Source of the DNA: Bin87 sp965217175
GTDB taxonomy: Bacteria; Chloroflexota; Dehalococcoidia; Lucifugimonadales; UBA3495
DNA: 64,000 bases
Direction: 5' to 3'
NCBI GenBank assembly: GCA_965217175.1
Contig: OZ244251.1
Location: forward strand, 3,224,001 to 3,288,000
A model generated the notes under the pieces. It was not told where the DNA came from, ran no database searches, and saw only the letters and a program-made list of their open reading frames with translations. Within the stretch, counting starts at the first letter, position 1; the number at the start of each line of letters is the position of its first letter. Of this stretch, positions 53,530 to 62,566 are shown piece after piece. The position numbers and the translations under genes are program-made.

Positions 53530-54618
53530 ATGAAACTGAGCATATACGGGCTGCAACGCTTTGCGGTTGCATTAGTTGTGATGGGCCTGGTCGCCGGCGC
53601 CTGCCAATCGCCGGAACCTACGCTGACGCCGGCGTCAGCGGTACCGACGGACCAGCCGCAGGCCAAAGCGACAGCATCCCAGACACCGAGCGCAACTTAC
53701 ATCCCTCCTACAGCCACGCCCACTGCGGCGCCCACCGCAACCTTGCTCCCCACGAACACGCCCACGCCGGTACCGACAGCCACGCCGGAACCGACGGCCA
53801 CGCCCACGCCAGAACCGACAGCCACGCCGGTACCGGAGCCAACAGCAATCCCAACACTTGAGTCAAACTTGACGGAACCTATCACCGGATACGATGGTTG
53901 CGTGGTAACGAATCCGCCGAACGATTTATCGGTTGACCCGTTTTATACCAAGTATTGCCCCGCAGGGGGAATACCAGTGCTGTCGTCCGAAGACGTGCCT
54001 GATTTGGCCCTTCCGGTCGTATGGAACACCATCATGAACATGCTGTCAGCGCGCCCTGATATCCACTCTGAAATGGTGCGACAAGGCACGTTGTTTGGCG
54101 TGCTTGCAGAATCTCAAGTGCTCACCGACATGCCCGAGTATCAGGATCTGTATACGCAGTTCCCCGGCACCGACTGGAACCAGCGGGCCCGCGGATTAGG
54201 AGCCACCGCGTTCATTCCCCTAACTAGTGCATCGGAAGAGAACATTCTCTGTTACCGCACTGACCGCTGGAGGGGGTATGACGGTGACAACGTCACGGTG
54301 CACGAGTTTGCCCACTCCATAATGAACTTGGGTATCGTGCCGATCCAGCCTGATTTCCTCGCCAAGCTCACAGCTACGTATGACGCCGCCCTGGCGGCTG
54401 ATTTGTGGGTTGATACCTTCGCCGCCACCAACATACATGAATACTGGGCGGAAGGCGTCCAGTCATATTTCAACGCCAATCTCGATCCCCCTGACCCGGT
54501 ACACAATCACGTTAATACCCGAGAAGAACTTCGGGAATACGATCCCCAGATGTTTGAGTTTCTGACCGAATACTTCCCCGCACACGATTGGACTGCGGCA
54601 TGTCCCGATTTGGGTTAA
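53530..54618 (+). CDS. Secreted lipoprotein with zinc-peptidase-like C-terminal domain
   Basis: A 362-residue exported protein. A lipoprotein signal (VAGAC lipobox) is followed by a long Thr/Pro/Ala-rich linker of repeated TPTP/TATPEPTA units, ~residues 30-115. The C-terminal domain has VHEFAHSIMNLG (HExxH at ~258-262) and, about 40 residues later, NIHEYWAEGVQSYF, the third zinc ligand of gluzincin-type peptidases. It is probably anchored at the cell surface through the linker. TATAAT at 53504-53509 is a promoter candidate; GAGGAG precedes the ATG. The peptidase assignment rests on these two motifs. Confidence 0.65.
   Translation: MKLSIYGLQRFAVALVVMGLVAGACQSPEPTLTPASAVPTDQPQAKATASQTPSATYIPPTATPTAAPTATLLPTNTPTPVPTATPEPTATPTPEPTATPVPEPTAIPTLESNLTEPITGYDGCVVTNPPNDLSVDPFYTKYCPAGGIPVLSSEDVPDLALPVVWNTIMNMLSARPDIHSEMVRQGTLFGVLAESQVLTDMPEYQDLYTQFPGTDWNQRARGLGATAFIPLTSASEENILCYRTDRWRGYDGDNVTVHEFAHSIMNLGIVPIQPDFLAKLTATYDAALAADLWVDTFAATNIHEYWAEGVQSYFNANLDPPDPVHNHVNTREELREYDPQMFEFLTEYFPAHDWTAACPDLG
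53690..53870 (+). repeat. Low-complexity Thr/Pro linker coding repeat
   Basis: Within the lipoprotein gene, short units encoding TPT, TAT and EPTATP are repeated many times with near-identical codons. Such DNA is prone to slippage, so linker length probably varies between strains. Confidence 0.7.
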
Positions 54619-54655
54619 ACATGCGGCTGTGCGCTTTGCCGATGCGCTAACATCG

Positions 54656-54692
54656 AAGGGCGCCCTTTTCTCATTGGAAAGGGCGCCCTTTT
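54656..54692. terminator. Bidirectional terminator
   Basis: Two copies of the self-complementary AAGGGCGCCCTTTT (from 54656 and 54679) can pair with each other or fold singly, each ending in a T4 run. They lie between the convergent lipoprotein and ComE-like genes. Confidence 0.8.
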
Positions 54693-54729
54693 CCCTAACG
54701 GAGACGCTGGCAGATTGGTTTCCGCTCGT

Positions 54730-55287
54730 TTACCTCACGTACGTATTCCTAAACCGGTACAGCGTAAATTCCGGCTCCACCGGCGCCACGGGCATGTATT
54801 CGTCGGCTTCTTCTATCTTGGCCACGATGAACCAGGGGCCGGGCTCCGCCATCGCCCGCGAGAAAACGTCCTCAAGGGTTTCGAGGTCGCCCACCGTCGC
54901 GGTTTTCGTGATGCCACAGGAATTGGCGATCTCTTCCAGATCGGCGTTTGTGGACGTGTGGCTGGGCTGTCCGCCCGTTTGTCCCCACGCTTCGTTGTCC
55001 CAAACCAATACCACCAGGTTTTCCGGCTTCTCCCGGCCAATGGTTGCGATCGTCCCCAGGTTCATCAACAGGGACCCATCGCCGTCCAGCGAAATGATCT
55101 TGTCATCGGTGGAGAGGGCCATGCCCAATGCGATTGAGGAGCACAAACCCATGTTGCCGTAGGTATAGAAATTCCGGTCACGGTGGCCCGCGTGATACAG
55201 CTCGTCGCTGGTGGGCCCCAGATTGCCAACCACCGGGCTGTCTCCGGCGTGGCTGAGTACGAGTTTCGTGGCGTCGAACCTAAGCAA
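54730..55287 (-). CDS. Sulfopyruvate/phosphonopyruvate decarboxylase beta-type subunit (ComE-like)
   Basis: A 185-residue TPP-binding protein, the size of stand-alone ComE beta subunits. LDGDGSLLMNLGTIATIGR is the TPP/Mg motif, then NLVVLVWDNEAWGQTGGQP. Such enzymes decarboxylate sulfopyruvate or phosphonopyruvate together with an alpha subunit that carries the other half of the site. The start is a TTG at 55287 with AGGAGG six bases upstream, giving the normal ComE length; the ATG frame upstream is spurious. No alpha subunit is found here: the space upstream is taken by a dead integrase. Confidence 0.75.
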   Translation of the reverse strand: MLRFDATKLVLSHAGDSPVVGNLGPTSDELYHAGHRDRNFYTYGNMGLCSSIALGMALSTDDKIISLDGDGSLLMNLGTIATIGREKPENLVVLVWDNEAWGQTGGQPSHTSTNADLEEIANSCGITKTATVGDLETLEDVFSRAMAEPGPWFIVAKIEEADEYMPVAPVEPEFTLYRFRNTYVR

Positions 55288-55370
55288 TTGTTTCCTCCTG
55301 AAAGTGCAATAACGAATCATACCACTTGGCAACCTAAATGAGACCTTGCATTCGGTGAAATGCGGCCATT

Positions 55371-55412
55371 TTCGGTACCCTTCGGTACAGTTTGTCGGCA
55401 ATTCGTCGGCAA
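55371..55412. repeat. Paired direct repeats beside the integrase (att-like)
   Basis: TTCGGTAC occurs at 55371 and 55381, and GTCGGCAA at 55394 and 55405, each pair spaced ten to eleven bases, about one helical turn, at the 3' end of the integrase remnant. Such arrays are typical of recombinase binding sites at an attachment site. Confidence 0.4.
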
Positions 55413-55422
55413 ATCTGGGCTT

Positions 55423-56546
55423 CTATTCCCACATCACCGCGGCCAACCCCTCAGCTACATCCCGCTGCCAGGCCGGCAGCACGTGCGCGTAGATGTCCGA
55501 CATGACCGATACCCGGGCATGACCCAAGCACTTCGACATCGCCACGATGTTGTGCCCGTTCTGCAAGGCCACCGACGCGTGAAAATGCCTCAACACCCTG
55601 GCAGTCAAACCCGACACGCCCAACAACTCACCCCGCCGCGCCGGCTTTTTGCGGATCGCCGCCGTGGACAATACCAGCCCACATCGTTGGTGAACACCAA
55701 ATCCAGGTCCTGCCAAAACTCGCCCGCCCGGTGACGACGCTCCCACTGGCGCTCTGGGTGAGCCCGCAGCATCCACCGTGTCCGCATCAAGTTCTATCCG
55801 CCGGCGACCAGCCCGCGACTTGTGGGTGCCACCTCAGCACCACCGCCCCGGGCCCTGCCCAGACTCTGCAGCACCTGGAGAAAGGCACCATCCAAAGAAA
55901 CGTTGCCCCAGCGCAAAGCCAACACCTCACCCATGCGCATCCCCGTGTACGCCAAGACATGGCATAGCGCGTGGAAATCGGGATCGTGCTCGCGCAGGTA
56001 CGCCAGCGCCCTGGATACCGAATCCACTTCGGGCATTATCGGCTCCTTCCGCCGATCCCCCACCGAGTCCAGACCCACCAACGGATTACGTCCGATTGGT
56101 TCCAGTTTCAGGGCGTGGTTCAACACAATCGACTGAACCCGACGGCAGGTCTGCAAAACTCTGGCACCGGCACCACGCTTCGATTAACGGTATTCCATCT
56201 CCGACACATCCCGAGTCGTGAGACGATGCAGGGGAATTCTACCCAATTCGGGCCTTAGCCGCATCCGCACCTCGCGGGCGTACAACATGCAGGTCTGAGA
56301 GCGCAACCGGGCGTACACCCGCTCCTTCAGCCAACGCTCCATGAAATCTCCCGATCGCAGACGGGGCGACTATTCCTTCCCACCTATCTCAGCCGCACGG
56401 AGCATACCGTTCAACACTCGCCGCGCTTCCGCCTTGGTACTCCGCGCCGTGCGGAACCGATGCACCCAACGGCGCTCCACGTGGCGACCCAGGTCCACCG
56501 TCAGCTCCCAGGAGCCACGGTTGCGGCGACGCACGCTGCCGCGCAT
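55423..56546 (-). pseudogene. Tyrosine-family integrase, disrupted
   Basis: A decayed phage-type integrase. The N-terminal arm-binding domain starts at 56546 (MRGSVRRRNRGSWELTVDLG). The core-binding part (MERWLKERVYARLRSQTC, 56340 downward) is followed by an in-frame TAA near 56187, after which the same frame continues with TCRRVQSIVLNHALKLEPIG and the box I arginine in TGMRMGEVLALRWGN. Frameshifts then move the sequence through LRAHPERQWERRHRAGEFWQ to the C-terminal catalytic part LRHFHASVALQNG, LGHARVSVMSDIYAHVLP. At least one nonsense and two frameshift changes make it inactive. Confidence 0.85.
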
Positions 56547-56669
56547 CGATAATCCTCCGACATTCCGCCCCATGCAGACCCGGGCGATTCGTATCACCAT
56601 ATAGAGGTACACAGGCCGCCGAACTTGCCCCGACGCCACCAGGGCAAACTGACCAAAAAAGGAGAAACC

Positions 56670-56916
56670 ATGCTCAGAAACCCGTGGCGCAACCCGCAGG
56701 AAGCGCCGCCCGATAACTCCAATCCCCAACCAGTGGAACGGCGCACCCTCACCATCAAGGAGACCGCCGCATCACCGGGAATCAACGACTGGATGGTCTT
56801 CGAAAATGGTCAAACGGGGAGACATCCAGGCCCCCCGAATCGGCAAGAGGATCCTGGAACCCATCAGCGCCCTGGACCAGTTCGTAAACGAAAACCGGTC
56901 CCCGAACAACCGATAA
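56670..56916 (+). pseudogene. Excisionase-like helix-turn-helix gene with one-base frameshift
   Basis: Starting at an ATG with AAAAAAGGAG upstream, the protein reads RRTLTIKETAASPGINDWMV as in HTH_17/excisionase proteins. At the GAAAATGG stretch near 56809 an extra A shifts the frame; skipping it restores MVKRGDIQAPRIGKRILEPI and SALDQFVNENRS, the second half of the domain, ending at 56916. It is divergent from the integrase, the usual int-xis arrangement. Confidence 0.7.
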
Positions 56917-57045
56917 CCGACACCAGGACAACCAACTATCAGGTGACCAAACACTGTGCAGACAATCCCAGAAGCAAACATGGAATCGTCCCAGCAGGAC
57001 ATCACCTCCCCAATCAAGCAGCAACTATTGTGGATCTGAGGCGCC

Positions 57046-57200
57046 ATGGAGCTCAAGCTCTCCCGCCGCTGGGGCAAGGAACGCGGCATGTTCCGCGATA
57101 ACCACTTCGACAACGGCTACGCCGCACACCGCCTCTTCACCGAGATGTTCGGAGACTCCACCCTTAAGCCCAACCGCCTCTCCACTTCAGGCATTTTCCA
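57046..57200 (+). pseudogene. Truncated gene of the integrated element, unknown product
   Basis: An ATG at 57046 opens MELKLSRRWGKERGMFRDNH and FDNGYAAHRLFTEMFGDSTL, protein-like and codon-biased, but the frame enters IS1182-like transposase sequence at about 57200. It is probably the 5' part of an element gene cut off by that insertion. Function is unknown. Confidence 0.35.
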
Positions 57201-57203
57201 AGC

Positions 57204-58008
57204 CTATTCCACCACTCCCCTGGAAGAGGTGGAGACCCACGCCTGTCGCGCCAATTCCAGCAGCCGGTCCGCGTCAGCCACTATCTCAGCCAACAATGCC
57301 GCCCGCGCTTTGCGGTCCGACCAGTCGATCGCCGCCTCGCCCTTAATGCTGGAACCCAGGTACCTCTCGTACCCCTGGGCTTCGGCCCATTCCCCGACGG
57401 TGATTTTCGCCACGGCCGCCAGGGCCCGCAACAGTTTGACGATGCCGTCCGCCAGCAGATTATAGGTGTCCTTCACCGCGCCCCGTCCCAGGATGCAGGT
57501 CGTGTCCAGCGCCACCCGCATCCCACGCTTTTTCAGGTAGCCCGACTGCCGAGCCAAGCGCGGGCTGCTCTCGAATACCTCTCGAACCTTGGCGTGCAAT
57601 ATCAACTGCGCCCCGAACATCTGCAGCGTACTCTTGGCAAAGGGTACTCTTGGCAAAGGGTCTATCCTCAATCTCAATCCCCAACGCCACCTTCCAACGG
57701 ATGTCGAAGTCGGCTCTGGCCTTGGCCTAAGCATCACTCACCTTGTCGTAGGTCTGCAGCAGCAGAGCCGTGGCCAGCAGGCTGGGCGGCACGCTGCCAC
57801 GTTCATTGTCCGGACAGTAGATCTCGGCAAAATCGTCATCGCTGAAAAGCTGGCCCCGCAGTGACGCCAGCAAGCCGTAGAAAGTGTCCTTGCCCACGTA
57901 GTCCAGATACAACCGGTCCGCTTCCCAGAGGCCCCTCTGGTCCGAACGCTTTCCCAGCAATGCCCTGCTCCGCCAGCCTTCATTGCCCGGAGTATGACCG
58001 CTGGCCAA
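57204..58008 (-). pseudogene. IS1182-like transposase, 5' part, disrupted
   Basis: Two frames together cover the N-terminal part of an IS1182-family transposase: LYLDYVGKDTFYGLLASLRG and PSLLATALLLQTYDKVSDA, then a TAG where Glu is expected, then KVALGIEIEDRPFAKSTL. A 16-bp tandem duplication (copies at ~57631 and ~57647) shifts the frame, after which QMFGAQLILHAKVREVFESS and VALDTTCILGRGAVKDTYNL follow. The C-terminal half with most catalytic residues is missing. The stop codon, duplication and truncation make it inactive. Confidence 0.75.
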
Positions 58009-58051
58009 ATCAACCGGGGTTTCCGGCCAGCTTTCTTGAACACGCTTAGCT

Positions 58052-58071
58052 CCAGGTCAAGTGAGACCTGG
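58052..58071. repeat. Hairpin beyond the TnpB remnant 3' end
   Basis: CCAGGTC-N6-GACCTGG forms a 7-bp stem about 90 bases after the tnpB stop. A subterminal hairpin at the right end is normal for IS200/IS605-type elements, whose end also encodes the guide RNA scaffold. Confidence 0.35.
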
Positions 58072-58157
58072 CCGGAGCAGGATGGCTGCTCTCGCCACCC
58101 GGTGGGTGTGGTCAGTGCATTGGGGGTATGACCGGAGCGCCATTCGCAGTGCCGGAC

Positions 58158-58464
58158 TTAGGCCCGGTTCCGAATGATGACTGCGGCGGTCCAGTCGGCG
58201 TGGGCGTATTGGTCGCAGTTCCGACACTGGAATACCGCTTGGTTCTCCCGGTTGCCTCGGTGCCGGTATTCCGCAGCGTGGGCAGGTCTGGGACGTGCCC
58301 GGCGCTGGCACGGAGACGGTGGGTATGCCCTGTTTGGCGGCTTCCTCGCGTAGCAGCTTGTCGGTGTGGCCTACGGCGGCTTGGGCCAGGCTCTCGTTGA
58401 GAATGCGTTTGGCGGCAACGTTCTTGCCCGGTGCGGCGGCGGTGCCACGTGCGCTGGCCATCAT
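58158..58464 (-). pseudogene. TnpB-type (IS200/IS605) nuclease, 3' remnant
   Basis: Only the C-terminal third of a TnpB-like RNA-guided nuclease remains. MMASARGTAAAPGKNVAAKR and QGIPTVSVPAPGTSQTCPRC match the segment before and into the zinc finger. A frameshift falls right after CPRCG; the other frame continues YRHRGNRENQAVFQCRNCDQ and YAHADWTAAVIIRNRA, the second Cys pair and the conserved Asp region, to a stop at 58158. No RuvC-I part is found upstream. Confidence 0.65.
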
Positions 58465-58597
58465 GCTGATGGGATGGAGGCTGTCGGCGCCGAACGAGCG
58501 CGAGTCGCAACAGTGGAGGCACGGGCGTAGGGGAGGCGAGTGCTGCCCGACGCACTTCGGAGTGCCGTTGTGCCGTCCATAACCAGCATCGGACTAG

Positions 58598-59408
58598 GGC
58601 CTGTTCACACTAACGCAGTGCATCGAGAATGAGTGCGAATGAGATGAACCCGAGGAAGAGCACGTCGAGCTTCTCAAAACGGGAGAAGACGCGGCGAAAT
58701 CCCTTCAACCGACGGAATAACCGCTCGATCTCATTCCGCCTCTGGTACATCTTCCGATCATACGCCCATGGGTGTACACGGGTGCTCAGGGGTGGCACCA
58801 CCGGCATGAACCCCAAGGCCAAGGCGAGTTGGCGGGTCTCATTGCCCTCATATGCCCGGTCCATCAACCTGGACAGGCCCGGGCGTTGCGGGCCAAGACG
58901 GGTCAGCAGCTTACGCCCTTCCGGCGCGTCGTGGGCCTGTCCAGGGGAAGCGAGAACGTTATGGCGGTTCGAGCATCCGCGGCAACCATATGAATCTTGG
59001 TGGTCCAGCTGCCCCGGGACTTGCCGATAGACTGAGGTCCGTTTTTGTTAACGCGCCCGTGCCATCGGGGTGGACCTTGACGATGGTGCTGTCCATCGCT
59101 ACCGCTTCGAGTTTGATGCGCACGATCTGTTCCCGCTGGAGGTGTTCAAACACCCGGTCGAGCACCCCATTCTTCGACCAGCGGTTCATCCGTGTGTAGA
59201 CGGTATGCCAGTTGCCGAATCGGGCCGGCAACCCCCGCCACTTGCAGCCCTGCTCAGCGACATACAGAATCGCGTTGAGCACTTGCAAGTTCGACAGTTT
59301 GACGTTCCCCCGCTGAACGGGCAGGACCGGTGCAATGCGTTCGTACTGAGCTGCTGTAATCTCCATGCGGCGATGATAACATTTCAGCACTGTTAGTGTG
59401 AACAGGCC
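58598..59408. mobile_element. IS5-family insertion sequence, 811 bp
   Basis: The element is bounded by a 17-bp terminal inverted repeat, GGCCTGTTCACACTAAC at 58598 and its complement ending at 59408. It carries one disrupted transposase gene. A target duplication is not clear; the left flank ends in CTAG and the right flank begins GTAG. A second, truncated copy lies at 62974-63205. Confidence 0.8.
58610..59366 (-). pseudogene. IS5-family transposase, disrupted
   Basis: The first frame (from ATG 59366) reads MEITAAQYERIAPVLPVQRG, GCKWRGLPARFGNWHTVYTR and LEAVAMDSTIVKVHPDGTGA with the first catalytic Asp. After the A-rich stretch near 59040 the sequence continues in a second frame (NKNGPQSIGKSRGSWTTKIH). 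A one-base deletion near 58945 moves it to a third (SPGQAHDAPEGRKLLTRL, MDRAYEGNETRQLALALGF), ending RRNEIERLFRRLKGFRRVFS with the catalytic Glu region. The first shift might be programmed; the second is a lesion, so the gene is probably dead. Confidence 0.75.
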
Positions 59409-59583
59409 GTAGGAGCGAGTCCGAGTATTGGCTAACTAGTCTCCCCGGGCAAGCCGCGATCGATCGGCGTCAATTATTCCTGCCGGTTGACGATGCTCAC
59501 TCTGGGAGGCTCTGGGCATGGGACGTCGTTCCCAACCGGTGGGGTGGATGTCCTGCACGCTCGGTTAGCCGGGTGGCCCATGC

Positions 59584-60891
59584 TCATCCGGGGGCCAGTC
59601 GGCCGCAGCGGAACAGCTTGAGCAGGTTGTGGCCGGTGCAGATCAGCGACCACTCGCCGTTGACCTTCTCCAGTCCCCGCAGCAGGAACTGCCGGAAGCC
59701 CCGGCCCGCCTTGATCTGGCCGAAGACCGGCTCCACCGTTTCCATCCGCAGAGCGTAGCGCTTACGACCCCGTTTGGTCTGCAACTTCCGCCGCATCCGG
59801 TCCCTGGGGGACAGCTGCTTAGGTATGCGACCTCGGGGCGCCGGCGGAACCACTCTGCCGTGGCGGGTCTGCTCCGGCGCGATGAACGGGTCCACGCCCA
59901 GGGCCTGGAGGTCGTCGACTGCCTTTGCCGAGTAATAGCCAGCATCGGCGGATACTTCCCGGGGGACTGCACCGACGTTGTCGATGGTCTCCTGCATCAT
60001 CGCCGCAGCCTGCTGCTTGTCTGAGGACTGGTTGGTGGCCCGAGCCGCCACGATCACCTGGTGGGCGTGGTCAACCACCGCCTGACAGTTGTACGCTTGC
60101 AGGAAGTCCCGTCCGCCCGGAGCTGGCATGATGCGGGACTCGGCATCGGTGAAGTTGCGTTGAGCCTTGTCCTCGGGCACCCCGGGATGCTCCTTACCTT
60201 CCGCCTCAGCCGCCGCCTGGGCCTCGGCTTCCAGCGCCGCCATGGCCTCCCGTATCTTCTCCAACCGGCCTTCCCGAAAGGCCAGCTCCTCCGGTAACTC
60301 ATCCCCGCGCTTATCCTTGCCGTACCGGCGATCCTCCTCGTCATCGACCTCCTGAGCCCGCCGCAGCAACTCCGCCACCTCCGCCGCCAACTGCTCCTCT
60401 TTCTCTTTCATCCGCCGGTAACTCATCGCCTTGTGCCTGGATGCGTTGGCCCTCACCTTGGTGCCGTCCAGCGCCACATGACCCAAATTCACCAGCCCCG
60501 CCCGCTGGCAAAACGCCAGCACCTGCAGGAATAACCCCGACAGCGCACCCAGGTGGTCCTTGCGGAAGTCGGAGATGGTGCGAAAGTCCGGAGTGTTGTT
60601 CGCCGCCAGCACCCGAAAGGCAATGTCCTCGTGGAGCCGTTGGGCAATGCGCCGCGATGACGCCACCCCGACGCAGTAGCCGTAGATCAGCACCTTGACC
60701 ATCATCCGAGGATGGTAAGGCGGGCCACCCCGCCTTTCTCCCTCGTAGCGGGCGGTGATTGACGACAGGTCCAGTTGGTCCACCACGTCGGAGATGAAGT
60801 AGGCCAGATGGTCGTCGGGCAGCCACTCCTGCAGAGCTGCCGGCAGCAGCAACTGCTGGTCGGGATCGTAGGGACGGTAGGTCTTGCTCAT
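59584..60891 (-). CDS. IS1182-family transposase, intact
   Basis: A complete 435-residue DDE transposase: YRPYDPDQQLLLPAALQEWL at the start, YHPRMMVKVLIYGYCVGVAS, then LVNLGHVALDGTKVRANASR with the first catalytic Asp, a charged helical insertion (RRMKEKEEQLAAEVAEL), SADAGYYSAKAVDDLQ with the second Asp and METVEPVFGQIKAGRGFRQF with the catalytic Glu. GAGGAGG lies five bases before the ATG at 60891. It is the only complete transposase frame in the accessory region. Terminal repeats could not be located with confidence. Confidence 0.9.
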   Translation of the reverse strand: MSKTYRPYDPDQQLLLPAALQEWLPDDHLAYFISDVVDQLDLSSITARYEGERRGGPPYHPRMMVKVLIYGYCVGVASSRRIAQRLHEDIAFRVLAANNTPDFRTISDFRKDHLGALSGLFLQVLAFCQRAGLVNLGHVALDGTKVRANASRHKAMSYRRMKEKEEQLAAEVAELLRRAQEVDDEEDRRYGKDKRGDELPEELAFREGRLEKIREAMAALEAEAQAAAEAEGKEHPGVPEDKAQRNFTDAESRIMPAPGGRDFLQAYNCQAVVDHAHQVIVAARATNQSSDKQQAAAMMQETIDNVGAVPREVSADAGYYSAKAVDDLQALGVDPFIAPEQTRHGRVVPPAPRGRIPKQLSPRDRMRRKLQTKRGRKRYALRMETVEPVFGQIKAGRGFRQFLLRGLEKVNGEWSLICTGHNLLKLFRCGRLAPG

Positions 60892-60965
60892 CGCCGCCTC
60901 CTCGCTAATGAACTCCACCCATCATACCCCTACGGACTCACCAGTCGTATTTCTCGGACGGGCTG

Positions 60966-61109
60966 CTAGTATTACAACGACGCATTTGGGATGGGACGCT
61001 CGCCACTGGCCCATTCCCTTCGTAAATGTACATCGAGCAACTGTCGCAGCAGCCCCTGCGCCACGAAGCTTTCCCGAAGCGGAACATCAACCCGTCGTTG
61101 TAATACTAG
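60966..61109. mobile_element. MITE-like element, 144 bp with 17-bp terminal inverted repeats
   Basis: CTAGTATTACAACGACG at 60966-60982 is exactly inverted at 61093-61109, enclosing 110 bases with no gene. Both outer ends are CTAG, which may be target sequence. It sits directly between the IS1182 transposase and an ABC permease fragment, and might also be paired ends of a lost element. Confidence 0.6.
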
Positions 61110-61136
61110 TTATCATACTGACAAACACCACGAATT

Positions 61137-61334
61137 CTCTTGGGATGAGGGTTCGGCCACCAATGCGGAGTTGGCGCTGATGGTGGCCGAAGGGAGTGAT
61201 CTGGTTGTGGCAGCGTGGTGGGTGTTGCTGTTTCCTGCGCTGGCCATCATGCTGGTGATGCTCAGCATGAACCTGCTGGGCGACTGGCCGCGGGACCGGT
61301 TGGGTCCGAAGCAGTGGCAGGCGTGGCTGCCCCG
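61137..61334 (+). pseudogene. C-terminal fragment of a DppC/OppC-type ABC permease
   Basis: The frame reads NAELALMVAEGSDLVVAAWW then FPALAIMLVMLSMNLLGDWP and RDRLGPKQ, the characteristic last membrane segment and NLLGD-x-x-RD-x-x-DP end of dipeptide/oligopeptide transport permeases. The upstream two-thirds is missing, replaced by the MITE-like element. Downstream, a short protein-like stretch (HYNRTALGWAVFDGHLLKPF) in another frame ends near 61440 and is not recognised. Confidence 0.6.
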
Positions 61335-61439
61335 TAAAATATCGGCGACCGGTCGGTGCACTACAACCGGACTGCCCTCGGGTGGGCCGTGTTCGATGGG
61401 CACCTGCTGAAGCCATTCAACCCGACCTGCTGCTCATAA

Positions 61440-61804
61440 CGGCACCTCCACAAGTCAGATGCGCAACAATACAGCCCTGCTGCAAGACGACAGGGCTGGA
61501 CGCGCAGAAGACACAGGGCTAATGACAAGCCCAATCGGCGGAGCGCATTCCCACATCACTGCGGCCTCGGCGATAAACGACGATTAGTCCCGCCGGTATC
61601 GTCGACTATTTTTGCCGGTCGTGATGAGATAATCATTCGGCACGGAGGTGCCGTTGATTACAGACCGACAAGTCAGGATATTGAGGCAGAAACGTATGGA
61701 ATGAGGTGAACCAGAAAAGCTGATTAACGGCACATCAGCGATTACGGTTTTCGTACTAACGCCGAGTACATGAACAATACCGTTATATCAGATCACGCTT
61801 GCCG
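61440..61804. other. 365-base stretch without a recognisable gene
   Basis: No coding pattern, hairpin or repeat of note is seen. The stretch separates the permease fragment from the convergent hypothetical gene and is AT-richer than its surroundings. Confidence 0.4.
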
Positions 61805-62557
61805 TTACTGAACTCGCGTTATTCGAATTGCGAGGTTGCGGACATTCGGCGTGGCGGTCCGCGCTCTGTCGATGACGATTGCCAGGGCCCACGCCGCAGC
61901 ACTTGCCGTCCACTCAGGCAACGTAACCGGAAGGCCGAGGTCAGAGGCGGAGGAGGCGCAGCGATACGGAGCCTCGGTCGCTATCCTGGTCAAGTGCTCT
62001 TCAGGCACGGTTACCATCGGTCCGAAATCAAACGGTTTTTCTGTCCATCGTTGGAGGATTGAGAATAACTCCGCTTCGGTATGATCCCCAAGCATCTTCA
62101 GGTCAAAGGCGATGAGGGCATTCGCTCTCGCCTTCAAGGCAGTGTTGAACCAGTTGAGCGGGGAGACGAGATCGCCAAGGCAGGATTCTGGGTGGAGACC
62201 CAAGCCATCCGCCGTTACCTGGATTGCAGACAAATCGACAACTCCAAAGCGGCGAAGGGCGTCATCGAAGCACTGGATCAACGCGGGCAACCGGAGAACC
62301 AGCTCGACGCCATCAAATTCTAAACCGACCTGCACCCATCCGATCCGGGATCCGTTGATCCCGGCGGTCAACTCTGCTTCGTGCATGTGCCAAGCCAGCG
62401 GGCGGCCGGTCGATCTGTCCGCGCCATACCAACTCATCAATTCCGAACGCGCTCGGAACACGCTATAGAGATCCTCTTCCTCGTCGTCAATGATGCCGTC
62501 AACGTTCGTGGCCGGTGAAAGGCGTCCGAAAGCTTCAAGGAAAATCGTACCAGGCAT
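61805..62557 (-). CDS. Hypothetical protein in the accessory region
   Basis: A 250-residue protein beginning MPGTIFLEAFGRLSPATNVD with an acidic segment (GIIDDEEEDLYSVFRARSEL), a central strand-rich part (RIGWVQVGLEFDGVELVLRL) and an Ala-rich end. GGAGG lies nine bases before the ATG. Codon use and length suggest a real gene, but no family is recognised and no conserved catalytic motif stands out. Neighbours are mobile-element remnants, so it may be cargo. Confidence 0.6.
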   Translation of the reverse strand: MPGTIFLEAFGRLSPATNVDGIIDDEEEDLYSVFRARSELMSWYGADRSTGRPLAWHMHEAELTAGINGSRIGWVQVGLEFDGVELVLRLPALIQCFDDALRRFGVVDLSAIQVTADGLGLHPESCLGDLVSPLNWFNTALKARANALIAFDLKMLGDHTEAELFSILQRWTEKPFDFGPMVTVPEEHLTRIATEAPYRCASSASDLGLPVTLPEWTASAAAWALAIVIDRARTATPNVRNLAIRITRVQ

Positions 62558-62566
62558 TGGAACCAC

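Noticed and set aside
53451..53861. Plus-strand frame with repeated His/Ala/Asp residues in the lipoprotein linker
   Set aside because: It is the shifted reading of the Thr/Pro repeat, which is itself explained by the lipoprotein.
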